64,000 nt of DNA from an uncultured Lachnospiraceae bacterium (GTDB taxonomy: Bacteria; Bacillota; Clostridia; Lachnospirales; Lachnospiraceae), in NCBI GenBank assembly GCA_910579395.1, contig CAJTUC010000023.1:1-64000 (forward strand), written 5' to 3'. The translations under genes were made by a program, and so were the position numbers. The notes below the pieces were generated by a model that made no database searches, was not told where the DNA came from, and was given only the letters and a program-made list of their open reading frames with translations. Below, in pieces: positions 15,614 to 23,929 of the stretch (position 1 is the first letter of the stretch; each line of letters starts with the position of its first letter).

Positions 15614-18253
15614 TTAATGCAGCTGTCCTTCCAGCGCCTTCGCCGCCTCTTCGACTGCCGCGTCTATTCCTGCCGGATTCTTACCACCGGCCTGCGCCAT
15701 ATTCGGACGTCCGCCGCCGCCGCCGCCAACGAGTCCCGCAATGCTTTTGATCAGATTGCCTGCATGGGCTCCCGCCGCCATTGCGCCGTCCGTCGCCATC
15801 GCGATCAGGTTCACTTTTCCGTCTTTATCCGATGCCAGAACGACAACACCTTCACCCAGCTTTTCTTTTAACTGATCACCCAGATCGCGCAGACCATTCA
15901 TATCCACGCCGGATACTTTAGATGCCAGAAGCTTCGTTCCTTTCACATCTTTGACCTGATTCATAACGTCGCCCAGCGCATCTTTGGCTGCTTTGCTCTT
16001 TAATGACTCGTTTTCACTCTGTAATGCTTTTAATTCTGCCATTAAATGTCCGCACCGATCTAACAGATTAACAGGTGTTGTCTTCAAGATTTTGGATGCC
16101 TCCTCCAGCTTTTCCTCCAGTTCCGCATAATATTTCGAAACACTGCTTCCGGTCAACGCCTCAATCCTTCTGACCCCGGCCGCAACACCGCTCTCAGAAA
16201 TAATTTTGAAAGAAGAAATCAATCCCGTGCTGCCGACATGCGTACCGCCGCAAAACTCCTTGGAGAAATCACCCATCTCTACGACGCGCACTTTTTCACC
16301 GTATTTTTCACCAAAAAGCGCCATTGCTCCAGTCTTTTTCGCTTCCTCCAATGTCAGAACTTCCGTAACGACCGGAATATTTTCCGCAATCTTCTCGTTG
16401 ACAATCTGCTCCACTTTGACCAGTTCTTCCGCTGTCATTGCAGAGAAATGGGAAAAGTCAAAACGAAGCCTTTCGCCGTCATTATAAGAACCGGACTGCT
16501 CTACATGGCTTCCGAGCACCATACGGAGCGCTTTTTGCAGCAAATGCGTTGCGCTGTGGTTCTTACAGGTTGCATTTCTTCTTTCCGCATCTACTTCCAA
16601 TGTAACCGTATCTCCAGCCTTGAACATGCCGGAAGTCATACGGCCGATATGTCCCACCTTGCCGCCCAAAAGCTTCACGGTCTCTTCTACCTGGAAAGTA
16701 CCGTTCTCACTGCGGATAACACCGATATCGCCGGCCTGGCCGCCCATCGTCGCATAGAAAGGCGTTTCATCCACAAAAATCGTCCCGACTTCGCCGTCCG
16801 TCAGTGCTTCCACAAGTTCCGTTTCCGTCGTCAGAACAGAAATAACAGAATCGTGTGCAAGACGATCATAGCCGACAAATTCAGAAGTCACACTCGGGTC
16901 GATGGATTCATATACGGTCACGTCTGCACCCATATAATTTGTAACTTTGCGGGCTTTGCGCGCCTTGACCTTCTGCTCTTCCATCGCCGCACGGAACCCT
17001 TCTTCGTCCACGCTGAATCCTTTTTCCTCCAGAATTTCTTTCGTTAAATCGATTGGGAATCCATAAGTATCATACAATTTGAACGTATCCTCACCGGAAA
17101 GTTCCTTATTTCCTTCTCTCGTCAGCTTCTCTTCCATTTCCATCAGAATGCTGAGCCCCTGGTCAATGGTCTTGTTGAACTTGTTCTCTTCCTGTGTCAA
17201 AACATTTAAAATAAATTCTTTCTTTTCCTCTAATTCAGGATAACCGTCCTTGGAACCTTCGATGACCGTATTACTGAGCGCGGCAAGGAAAGTTTCCTGA
17301 ATGCCGAGTTTCCGCCCCTGACGTGCCGCTCTTCTGATGATTCGGCGGAGCACATAACCGCGCCCCTCATTGGAAGGCATGATACCGTCTGAAATCATGA
17401 AGGTCGCCGAACGGATATGGTCCGTAATGATACGGATGGATACATCCGTATCGTAATCTTCTTTATAGGAAACACCTGCAATTTCGCACACTTTTGTACG
17501 AAGCTCCAATACCGTGTCCACATCAAAAATGGAGTCCACATCCTGTACAACGGATGCGAGCCGCTCAAGCCCCATACCGGTATCGATGTTTTTCTGTGTG
17601 AGTTCCGTATAGTTTCCCTTACCGTCGTTATCGAACTGCGTAAAGACATTGTTCCAGATTTCCATATAACGGTCGCAGTCACAGCCTACCGTACATCCCG
17701 GTTTTCCACAGCCGTACTGCTCTCCACGGTCATAATAAACTTCGGAACACGGGCCACAGGGGCCGGAACCATGCTCCCAGAAATTATCTTCCTTGCCGAA
17801 CCGGAAAATCCGCTCCGGAGCGATGCCGATTTCCTTATTCCAGATTTCAAAGGCTTCCTCATCGTTCTCATAAATGGAAGGATAAAGCCTGTCTGCATCG
17901 AGTCCGACGACCTCCGTCAAGAACTCCCAGCACCAGGCAATCGCCTCATGCTTGAAATAGTCTCCGAAGGAAAAATTGCCGAGCATCTCAAAAAAAGTAC
18001 CGTGTCTCGCCGTCTTGCCCACATTCTCCAGATCGCCTGTCCGAATACACTTCTGGCAGGTCGTCACCCTGCGCCTCGGCGGTATTTCCTGCCCCGTAAA
18101 ATAAGGCTTCAGCGGCGCCATGCCGGAATTGATCAACAACAGACTGTTGTCGTTATGCGGCACCAGCGAAAAACTTTTCATCTTCAAATGCTCCTTGCTC
18201 TCAAAAAAATCAAGGAACATCCTTCTCAATTCATTTACACCATACTTTTTCAT
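15614..18253 (-). CDS. alaS: Alanyl-tRNA synthetase
   Basis: An 879-residue class II synthetase. The catalytic core carries motif 2 and 3 elements (FFEMLGNFSFGDYFK, GRGYVLRRIIRRAAR). The editing domain carries the zinc ligands NHSATHLLQKALR and FCGGTHVGSTG, and the C-terminal C-Ala domain ends in a glycine-rich stretch (GGGGGGRPNMAQAGG). It charges tRNA-Ala and clears mischarged Ser or Gly. The start ATG is 12 bases after glyQS, and its GGGAG ribosome binding site overlaps the glyQS stop, so the two are translationally linked. No T-box precedes the pair. Confidence 0.97.
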   Translation of the reverse strand: MKKYGVNELRRMFLDFFESKEHLKMKSFSLVPHNDNSLLLINSGMAPLKPYFTGQEIPPRRRVTTCQKCIRTGDLENVGKTARHGTFFEMLGNFSFGDYFKHEAIAWCWEFLTEVVGLDADRLYPSIYENDEEAFEIWNKEIGIAPERIFRFGKEDNFWEHGSGPCGPCSEVYYDRGEQYGCGKPGCTVGCDCDRYMEIWNNVFTQFDNDGKGNYTELTQKNIDTGMGLERLASVVQDVDSIFDVDTVLELRTKVCEIAGVSYKEDYDTDVSIRIITDHIRSATFMISDGIMPSNEGRGYVLRRIIRRAARQGRKLGIQETFLAALSNTVIEGSKDGYPELEEKKEFILNVLTQEENKFNKTIDQGLSILMEMEEKLTREGNKELSGEDTFKLYDTYGFPIDLTKEILEEKGFSVDEEGFRAAMEEQKVKARKARKVTNYMGADVTVYESIDPSVTSEFVGYDRLAHDSVISVLTTETELVEALTDGEVGTIFVDETPFYATMGGQAGDIGVIRSENGTFQVEETVKLLGGKVGHIGRMTSGMFKAGDTVTLEVDAERRNATCKNHSATHLLQKALRMVLGSHVEQSGSYNDGERLRFDFSHFSAMTAEELVKVEQIVNEKIAENIPVVTEVLTLEEAKKTGAMALFGEKYGEKVRVVEMGDFSKEFCGGTHVGSTGLISSFKIISESGVAAGVRRIEALTGSSVSKYYAELEEKLEEASKILKTTPVNLLDRCGHLMAELKALQSENESLKSKAAKDALGDVMNQVKDVKGTKLLASKVSGVDMNGLRDLGDQLKEKLGEGVVVLASDKDGKVNLIAMATDGAMAAGAHAGNLIKSIAGLVGGGGGGRPNMAQAGGKNPAGIDAAVEEAAKALEGQLH

Positions 18254-18265
18254 CGCATTATCTCC

Positions 18266-19654
18266 CTAAAACGTAAATTTATCCGCAAAGTAAGCATCAA
18301 GCTTTTCAATCGCCACACGCTCCTGCTCCATGGAATCCCGAAATCTGACCGTTACACACTGATCGTTCTCGGAATCGAAATCGTATGTAACGCAGAACGG
18401 CGTACCGATTTCATCCTGTCTTCTGTAACGTTTACCGATGTTGCCCCTGTCGTCAAATTCACAATTATATTTTTTCGACAACTGTGCAAAAATCTTCTCC
18501 GCGCCTTCATTCAACTTCTTGGAAAGCGGAAGCACGCCGATCTTTACGGGTGCAAGGGCCGGATGGAAATGCAGCACGGTACGCATATCACCTTCGCCAA
18601 TCTCTTCTTCATCATAAGCCGCACAAAGGAACGCCAATACGACACGGTCTGCACCGAGCGACGGCTCAATTACATAAGGAACATATTTTTCATTCTTGCT
18701 GTCATCGAAATAGGACATATCCTCTCCCGATGTATTCTGGTGCTGCGTCAGGTCGTAGTCCGTCCTGTCCGCGATACCCCACAACTCGCCCCAGCCGAAC
18801 GGGAACAGGAATTCGATATCGGTCGTTCCTTTAGAATAGAAGCATAATTCTTCCGGAGAATGGTCACGCAGTCTCATTTCCTCTTCCTTCATGCCGAGAG
18901 AAAGCAGCCAGTCACGGCAAAAGCCTCTCCAATACTGGAACCATTCCATATCGGTTCCCGGTTCACAGAAAAACTCCAGCTCCATCTGCTCGAACTCTCT
19001 CGTACGGAAAGTAAAGTTACCCGGCGTGATCTCATTTCGGAAAGACTTCCCGATCTGTCCGATACCGAAAGGAATCTTCTTACGGGATGTTCTCTGTACG
19101 TTCTTAAAATTAACGAAGATACCCTGCGCCGTCTCCGGTCTTAAATACACCGTATTTTTGGCATCTTCCGTAACACCCTGAAAAGTCTTGAACATCAGAT
19201 TGAACTGTCTGATATCCGTAAAATTATGTTTTCCGCAGGTAGGACAGGGTATGTTATGTTCTTCGACGAAGTCCTTCATCTGCTGCTGTGTCCATCCATC
19301 AATCGGGTCTTTCAGTTCTATGCCGTTTTTCTCCGCGAACTCTTCAATCAGCTGGTCAGCGCGGAAACGCTCATGACATTCTTTGCAATCCATTAACGGG
19401 TCAGAAAAACCGCCAAGATGTCCTGACGCTACCCACGTCTGCGGATTCATCAAAATCGCACAGTCCACACCGACGTTATAGGGGTTTTCCATAATGAACT
19501 TCTGCCACCATGCTTTTTTGACATTGTTCTTTAATTCCACACCCAGATTACCGTAGTCCCATGTATTCGCAAGACCACCGTAAATCTCCGAACCGGGATA
19601 CACGAAACCCCTCGCCTTCGCCAGTGCGACAATTTTCTCCATTGTTTTTTCCAT
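18266..19654 (-). CDS. glyQS: Glycyl-tRNA synthetase, single-chain type
   Basis: A protein of about 462 residues of the alpha2 (eukaryote/archaeal-like) GlyRS type, starting MEKTMEKIVALAKARGFVYP. Class II motifs are visible: FRNEITPGNFTFRTREFEQ (motif 2), GIADRTDYDL, and EPSLGADRVVLAFL (motif 3). A C-terminal anticodon-binding domain starts near APVKIGVLPL. The start 19654 is preferred; ATG at 19666 and a longer reading to 19720 come from the upstream repeat. Transcription must cross the 490-base repeat cluster (19683-20152) or start within it. Confidence 0.95.
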   Translation of the reverse strand: MEKTMEKIVALAKARGFVYPGSEIYGGLANTWDYGNLGVELKNNVKKAWWQKFIMENPYNVGVDCAILMNPQTWVASGHLGGFSDPLMDCKECHERFRADQLIEEFAEKNGIELKDPIDGWTQQQMKDFVEEHNIPCPTCGKHNFTDIRQFNLMFKTFQGVTEDAKNTVYLRPETAQGIFVNFKNVQRTSRKKIPFGIGQIGKSFRNEITPGNFTFRTREFEQMELEFFCEPGTDMEWFQYWRGFCRDWLLSLGMKEEEMRLRDHSPEELCFYSKGTTDIEFLFPFGWGELWGIADRTDYDLTQHQNTSGEDMSYFDDSKNEKYVPYVIEPSLGADRVVLAFLCAAYDEEEIGEGDMRTVLHFHPALAPVKIGVLPLSKKLNEGAEKIFAQLSKKYNCEFDDRGNIGKRYRRQDEIGTPFCVTYDFDSENDQCVTVRFRDSMEQERVAIEKLDAYFADKFTF

Positions 19655-19682
19655 AAAAATCACCATGCCTTTCTCTCCACCT

Positions 19683-20152
19683 GCGAACTTTGGGCGACGC
19701 TGAAAGCGTCTTGGCACCAATATTCGCGTGTGAAAATTTATTTTTCACACTAACCTCCATGATTCCGCTTTGCGGAATCTCAAAATCTCAAGACAAACAA
19801 GTTTGTCAGGGAGAATGCCGCTTTTTAGGCATTCTCCAGCGTGAGAAAGATTTGCCTTCGGCAAATCGTAGAACTTCTTAGCAAAACAGCCTTTGCTGTG
19901 AGCTCTAGAAGTTCTTCTCACGCTAACCTCCATGATTCCGCTTTGCGGAATCTCAAATCTGGATGAAGAATGCCCGGATTGGGGGCATTCTTCGGTGTGA
20001 AGAAGATTTGCTTTGCAAATCCATAGAAGTTCTTGGCGAAACAGCCTTTGCTGTGAGCCTTAGAACTTCTCTTCACACTATTCTCTATTTCTACTCAACC
20101 TGCGAGTTTGGCCGCAGGTCCAAACTTGCGTGTGAAAAATCAAAGATTTTTC
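19683..20152 (-). repeat. Composite nested inverted-repeat cluster upstream of glyQS (two tandem units)
   Basis: The entire gap between the lipoprotein gene and glyQS is made of inverted-repeat modules. In plus coordinates: an outer GCGAA/TTCGC stem enclosing GACGCT/AGCGTC (19683-19727); GTGTGAAAA/TTTTCACAC (19728-19750); GATTCCGC/GCGGAATC (19761-19779); GACAAAC/GTTTGTC; GGAGAATGCC/GGCATTCTCC (19810-19837); and a branched 87-base unit (19838-19924). A second run follows: GATTCCGC/GCGGAATC (19934-19952), GAAGAATGCCC/GGGCATTCTTC, a branched unit 19995-20078, GCGAGTTTG/CAAACTTGC, and GAAAAATC/GATTTTTC (20134-20152). It begins 3 bases after the lipoprotein stop and ends at the glyQS ribosome binding region. 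Confidence 0.85.
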
Positions 20153-20155
20153 GCC

Positions 20156-20779
20156 CTATTGATATATCACATAAGAAACCACACCGTCTTCCCCTGCATC
20201 GATCAGCGCATCTCTTTTGCCGGAAAGGCTTATGTTCTCACTGGTATACACAATTTTCCCATATACGTTCACATCCAGCGCCTCTCCCGCATTCGTCTGG
20301 ATAATGACAATACGGCTCTCCCCTGCGGAAGAAACCTCCTCCTCACTAACAGCCGCGCCGTCCTGTCCGACGAGATTTTTCATGGAATATCCCTGTGCGG
20401 ATGCTTCGGAAACGGTACCGCTGAAAAGTTCTCTGTTATTGAAATCCGTATAGTCGTTATCCGTCTGATAAGTCATCTCCACAATGATGTTCTCGCCGTT
20501 TGCTTTTATGGATTCACAGACAATCTTATCGCCTCTGCCGAGTCTGCTTATCTTCTCCTGGGCTAACGCTTCCAGTTCTTCTATATCGATATTATAATGT
20601 CCCAGTGCTTCTGTATCTGCATCATAGTACTCCTGTTCAAACCGTTCTATGATCGTCTGCCGAATCGTCCCGTCTTTCTGAATGGAAACCGTATTCCTAT
20701 CGGGAACCGTCTCACTGCCGCATCCGGCCAAGATACATACCGCCGCCATTATGAAAAAAATCTTAATCCAGTTTCGCAT
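20156..20779 (-). CDS. Putative lipoprotein of unknown function
   Basis: A protein of about 207 residues starting MRNWIKIFFIMAAVCILAGC, a clear lipoprotein signal peptide with lipobox ILAGC (Cys about residue 20). The mature part is hydrophilic and acidic with a central region of alternating strands (ENIIVEMTYQ, SRIVIIQTNAGE). It should be anchored to the outer face of the membrane. No family is recognised. GAGGAAAAGGAG precedes the ATG at 20779, and a strong promoter lies upstream. The repeat cluster begins 3 bases after its stop. Confidence 0.75.
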   Translation of the reverse strand: MRNWIKIFFIMAAVCILAGCGSETVPDRNTVSIQKDGTIRQTIIERFEQEYYDADTEALGHYNIDIEELEALAQEKISRLGRGDKIVCESIKANGENIIVEMTYQTDNDYTDFNNRELFSGTVSEASAQGYSMKNLVGQDGAAVSEEEVSSAGESRIVIIQTNAGEALDVNVYGKIVYTSENISLSGKRDALIDAGEDGVVSYVIYQ

Positions 20780-20822
20780 CTCCTTTTCCTCGCTCCTGTC
20801 AATTCCTAACATACTGCATTAC

Positions 20823-20851
20823 ATTATATCCGACTTAATCAGGTTTTTCAA
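20823..20851 (-). promoter_or_regulatory. Strong promoter of the lipoprotein gene (and possibly glyQS-alaS)
   Basis: TTGAAA (20846-20851) and a perfect TATAAT (20823-20828) are exactly 17 bases apart on the minus strand, 44 bases before the start codon. Confidence 0.75.
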
Positions 20852-20887
20852 CAGCCATCTTTCGTATTTTTTCCATCCGGAACATCA

Positions 20888-21535
20888 TCACAGAGTATTC
20901 AGGATTTCAAGACTCTTAAACGTCCTGTCCAAATATCTTTTTCTGTAATCATCGGCAATCTGCGCAAGCTGAGCAAGCACCGTATCCGTCACCGTAAAAG
21001 TATACAGCTTTTCTACGGGAGATGCCATAATATAATATACCGCATAGCCTGTTGATTCTTCGTAATTTCCGTTTTCCGGCATTCCCGGGAATTCGCCGTT
21101 TAAGACCATCGCTTTCATTTCAAATATGTAACGGACCAGCCTGTTCGGAAGCTTTTCATGCATGAGCGCGCGCAGCGATTGATACAGAAGCTTCAACATT
21201 TCCTTATCTTCATTATTCTCCCGCGTATAGTAATCCATTACCTCTAAAAAATACATACCGTAGCAGGCACCCTCGAAATCACCTCTGAGTCCCTCAAAAT
21301 AGTTGCTGATATCGGCTTCCGCCAGCGTATAGGAAGACCTGCCCGCATAAATTCTGAATTTACCGAAAGAAAAAGGGCTCGTCGCAGCAAGGAGTCTGCT
21401 GTTAGGCTTTCTCGCCCCCCTTGCAAATGCTGCGATTTTCCCTTTTTCTTTCGTTAAAATAACCACTCTTTTATCATATTCGCCAATCGGCTCCGCTTTT
21501 ATGACCATTCCCGTAATCTCTGTAAATTCCTGCAT
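20888..21535 (-). CDS. recO: DNA repair protein RecO
   Basis: A 215-residue protein starting MQEFTEITGMVIKAEPIGEYD, with the N-terminal OB fold (GKIAAFARGARKPNSRL) and a helical C-terminal part (FEGACYGMYFLEVMDYYTREN, LVRYIFEMKAMVLNGEFP). It loads RecA onto SSB-coated DNA with RecR in gap repair. The family's zinc-binding Cys residues in the C-terminal part are not evident. The start 21535 is chosen for AGGTGG at 8 bases and family fit; a longer reading to 21634 is out of keeping with RecO. It overlaps the yqzL-like gene by about 60 bases. Confidence 0.92.
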   Translation of the reverse strand: MQEFTEITGMVIKAEPIGEYDKRVVILTKEKGKIAAFARGARKPNSRLLAATSPFSFGKFRIYAGRSSYTLAEADISNYFEGLRGDFEGACYGMYFLEVMDYYTRENNEDKEMLKLLYQSLRALMHEKLPNRLVRYIFEMKAMVLNGEFPGMPENGNYEESTGYAVYYIMASPVEKLYTFTVTDTVLAQLAQIADDYRKRYLDRTFKSLEILNTL

Positions 21536-21677
21536 GAGATTGTCCACCTGACTTGTCTTCTTCGACAAACTTTCCGTCTCTGTCCTTTTCCGCATCCTGT
21601 AGTGCATTTTTGTATGACAGGAAATCGCTGACACTTCCGGTCAGCAAAAATCGCTCCCAGTAATTTATCTCTTTCAT
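21474..21677 (-). CDS. Small YqzL-like protein between era and recO
   Basis: A 67-residue protein starting MKEINYWERFLLTGSVSDFL, resembling the short YqzL family (W..F..TG....YL..K) that sits between era and recO in many Firmicutes. AGGGGG precedes the ATG. Only about the first 30 residues look constrained; the tail overlaps the recO start region in another frame, so part of it may be a by-product of that overlap. Position plus the N-terminal motif support it as real. The function of the family is not established. Confidence 0.6.
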   Translation of the reverse strand: MKEINYWERFLLTGSVSDFLSYKNALQDAEKDRDGKFVEEDKSGGQSHAGIYRDYGNGHKSGADWRI

Positions 21678-21730
21678 CTTAAGCCCCCTAATCAACTCTA
21701 TGCTATTAGGGTTCGCTTTTTTCCTTTTTT

Positions 21731-22630
21731 CTATTCGGACTCTCTTGGATTATATCCGAAATTTTTCAGCAGAAAATCACTGTCGCGCCAGTCTTTTTTC
21801 ACTTTGACCCAAAGCTTCAAATTCACCTGAGACTCCACCAAATCCTCGATATCCGGCCTTGCAAGAGAACCGATTTTTTTCAGCATCTGCCCCTGTTTTC
21901 CGATGATGATGCCTTTATGGGATTCCCGCTCGCAAATGATGGTTGCATCGATATCCACGATACGTTTTCTGTAATTCATCTGTTCAATCGTCACGGCAAT
22001 TCCATGCGGTATTTCATCTTCCAGACATTTCAGCGCCTTCTCCCGAATAAGTTCCGCCACAATCTGACGGATTGGCTGGTCTGTCACGGTATCCTCATCA
22101 TAAAAAGGTTCTCCGTAAGGCAGATATTTCATAATGCTGGAAATCAAGTCATCCGTGCCGTCGCCTTTCAGCGCCGACACCGGAATGATTTCCGCAAAAT
22201 CCATCTGCCTGCGGTATATATCGATAAAAAGAAGGATTTCTTCTTTTTTCACCGTATCGATTTTGTTGATCACAAGAATAACAGGCGTTCTTGTCTTCTT
22301 GAGCTGCTCGATGATATGCTGTTCTCCGGCACCAATAAAGGTCGTCGGCTCCACGAGCCACAAGACAACATCCACCTCAGATAACGTGCGTTCTGCAACT
22401 CCTACCATATAATCGCCGAGTTTATTTTTGGCCTTGTGAATGCCCGGCGTATCCAAAAATACGATCTGTCCTTCCTCCGAAGTATAGACTGTCTGGATTC
22501 TGTTTCGAGTCGTCTGCGGTTTATTGGAAGTAATCGCGATTTTCTGCCCGATCAGACAATTCATCAGTGTGGATTTTCCTACATTCGGCCTTCCGATCAG
22601 GGTGGCAAAACCGGATTTATACTGCTCCAT
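21731..22630 (-). CDS. era: GTPase Era
   Basis: A 299-residue GTPase with G1 GRPNVGKST, switch/G2 TTRNRI, G3 DTPGIH, G4 NKIDTV and G5 SALKG. A C-terminal KH domain follows (GIIIGKQGQMLKKIGSLARPDIE), which binds the 3' end of 16S rRNA during 30S assembly. The stop codon of the DUF4349 gene directly abuts its ATG (TAAATG), implying translational coupling. The yqzL-like gene and recO follow. Confidence 0.97.
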   Translation of the reverse strand: MEQYKSGFATLIGRPNVGKSTLMNCLIGQKIAITSNKPQTTRNRIQTVYTSEEGQIVFLDTPGIHKAKNKLGDYMVGVAERTLSEVDVVLWLVEPTTFIGAGEQHIIEQLKKTRTPVILVINKIDTVKKEEILLFIDIYRRQMDFAEIIPVSALKGDGTDDLISSIMKYLPYGEPFYDEDTVTDQPIRQIVAELIREKALKCLEDEIPHGIAVTIEQMNYRKRIVDIDATIICERESHKGIIIGKQGQMLKKIGSLARPDIEDLVESQVNLKLWVKVKKDWRDSDFLLKNFGYNPRESE

Positions 22631-23692
22631 TTACTTTTTTTCCTCTTCTTTCTTAATCGTTTCTTCCTGCTTCTGCTGCGTGTCCTGCCATTGCTGTTCT
22701 CTGGCGGCTTTTCTGCGTTTTCTCCTTCTGATGATGAGCCGCACAATGCCAAAAGCGATACCGATGATAACGACCCATACAAGCAGATAAGGAATATTGG
22801 TGACGAACCCGATAAAGCCGTCTTCGATGTCATCCCCGATTCGGTAAATAGACTCGATGAAACCGTTCCTCATCTTATCCCATGCCGATTTTTCCTCTAC
22901 TGGCGTCAATCTTCTTACTTCCTGAATGCTGATATTGATGGTGCTGTAATCAATCTGGTTATTCAGCGTTCGAAGCTGCGACTCCATATTTTCAAGCTCA
23001 TAGCGCACCTCTGAAAGACGCTGCTCAATTGCAATGATATCTTCCACAGACTCTGCCTGCTCCAATAAATCCAACAGTCTGTCCTGTTCAATAACAAGTG
23101 CTTTTTTGCGGCTTTCCAAATCCACATACCGTAAAGTGACGTCTTCTACCCGCTCTTCTTTGTTGGTAATGTTGCTCTGTTCTCCGACCCGACGGACGAA
23201 TTCATCCAGACGCTTTGCCGGAATACGCACCGATAAATTGGCATTCCGCGTTTCGTTATAACCGGAATAACTGCTTCCGTTATACTGATACTGGTACTCG
23301 ATATAACCGCCAAATTCCGCAATCTGCGCTTCCAAATTGACAAGCAGCGCATCATAGTTCTCTGTCTCCGCATATAAATCAACGGTCTTGATCAGCTTCC
23401 GCTCTTCTGTATGCACATTTTCTTCGGAAATCTCCGGCATCTCCTGCGGTGCCTCTCCCGCAGCTGCCGCCGTTTCATATTCCATCTCCGCAGCACTGTC
23501 ATATAACCCATATTCTTCCGCCGCGGCATTATCCACCGCCGCCGCATTGTCTGTACCGCCCGCATCATAGGCCATTTCCGAAGACATACTCTTACTGCCG
23601 CCGCTGCTTCCACAGCCTGTAAACAGCGCCGCCGCCAGAAGAAGGCTTGTCAGACACAGTCCCGTTCTCTTTTTACACATTCTCTTTTTCAT
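22631..23692 (-). CDS. DUF4349 membrane lipoprotein
   Basis: A protein of about 353 residues. The signal peptide ends in lipobox LFTGC. A low-complexity Ala/Glu/Asp/Tyr region follows, then the DUF4349 domain with a long coiled coil (about 210-275, RLLDLLEQAESVEDIIAIE). A C-terminal membrane helix (LLVWVVIIGIAFGIVRLII) is followed by a basic, Glu/Gln-rich cytoplasmic tail. It is therefore tethered at both ends. The role is unknown. GGGAGG lies 8 bases before the chosen ATG at 23692. Its stop codon touches the era start. Confidence 0.82.
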   Translation of the reverse strand: MKKRMCKKRTGLCLTSLLLAAALFTGCGSSGGSKSMSSEMAYDAGGTDNAAAVDNAAAEEYGLYDSAAEMEYETAAAAGEAPQEMPEISEENVHTEERKLIKTVDLYAETENYDALLVNLEAQIAEFGGYIEYQYQYNGSSYSGYNETRNANLSVRIPAKRLDEFVRRVGEQSNITNKEERVEDVTLRYVDLESRKKALVIEQDRLLDLLEQAESVEDIIAIEQRLSEVRYELENMESQLRTLNNQIDYSTINISIQEVRRLTPVEEKSAWDKMRNGFIESIYRIGDDIEDGFIGFVTNIPYLLVWVVIIGIAFGIVRLIIRRRKRRKAAREQQWQDTQQKQEETIKKEEEKK

Positions 23693-23744
23693 ACGCATAT
23701 CCTCCCTTTTCCTGTACCAATCCTTAATTATTAAACTCTTCCCA

Positions 23745-23862
23745 AGACAAGCAATGCTCATGACAGGCACGCTTGTCTGGAAGAACGCCGTATTTCAGGC
23801 GTTCTTTCGTGTGAGAAAGATTTGCCTCTGGCAAGTCGCAGAACTTCAACTTCTCTTCACAC
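23745..23862 (-). repeat. Structured repeat between DUF4349 and M16C genes (shortened copy)
   Basis: In plus coordinates it carries AGACAAGC/GCTTGTCT (23745-23752/23771-23778), GAAGAACGCC/GGCGTTCTTTC (23780-23808), and a branched unit of only 54 bases (23809-23862). In that unit GTGTG/CACAC encloses the GATTTGCC/GGCAAGTC hairpin, but the AGAA(C/G)TTCT stem with its inner hairpin is collapsed. It looks like an internally deleted copy of the 87-base unit at 53512 or 19838. Confidence 0.75.
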
Positions 23863-23929
23863 TATATTTACGAATCAGACCGGCAAGATTTATGGGATTT
23901 TTTTCATTTTTTAAAATTTTCACGAAAAA

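Noticed and set aside
17417..18847. Long plus-strand open frame across alaS and glyQS
   Set aside because: It is antisense to two well-supported synthetase genes; its composition is that of a shadow frame.
19745..19933. A similar reading frame inside the glyQS upstream repeat
   Set aside because: It consists entirely of inverted-repeat modules; there is no independent sign of coding.
19683..20152. CRISPR array
   Set aside because: The repeats are nested palindromes of unequal spacing without regular spacers, and no cas genes are present.
19655..20155. T-box controlling glyQS-alaS
   Set aside because: No T-box sequence or specifier-loop layout is seen; the region is filled by repeat modules.
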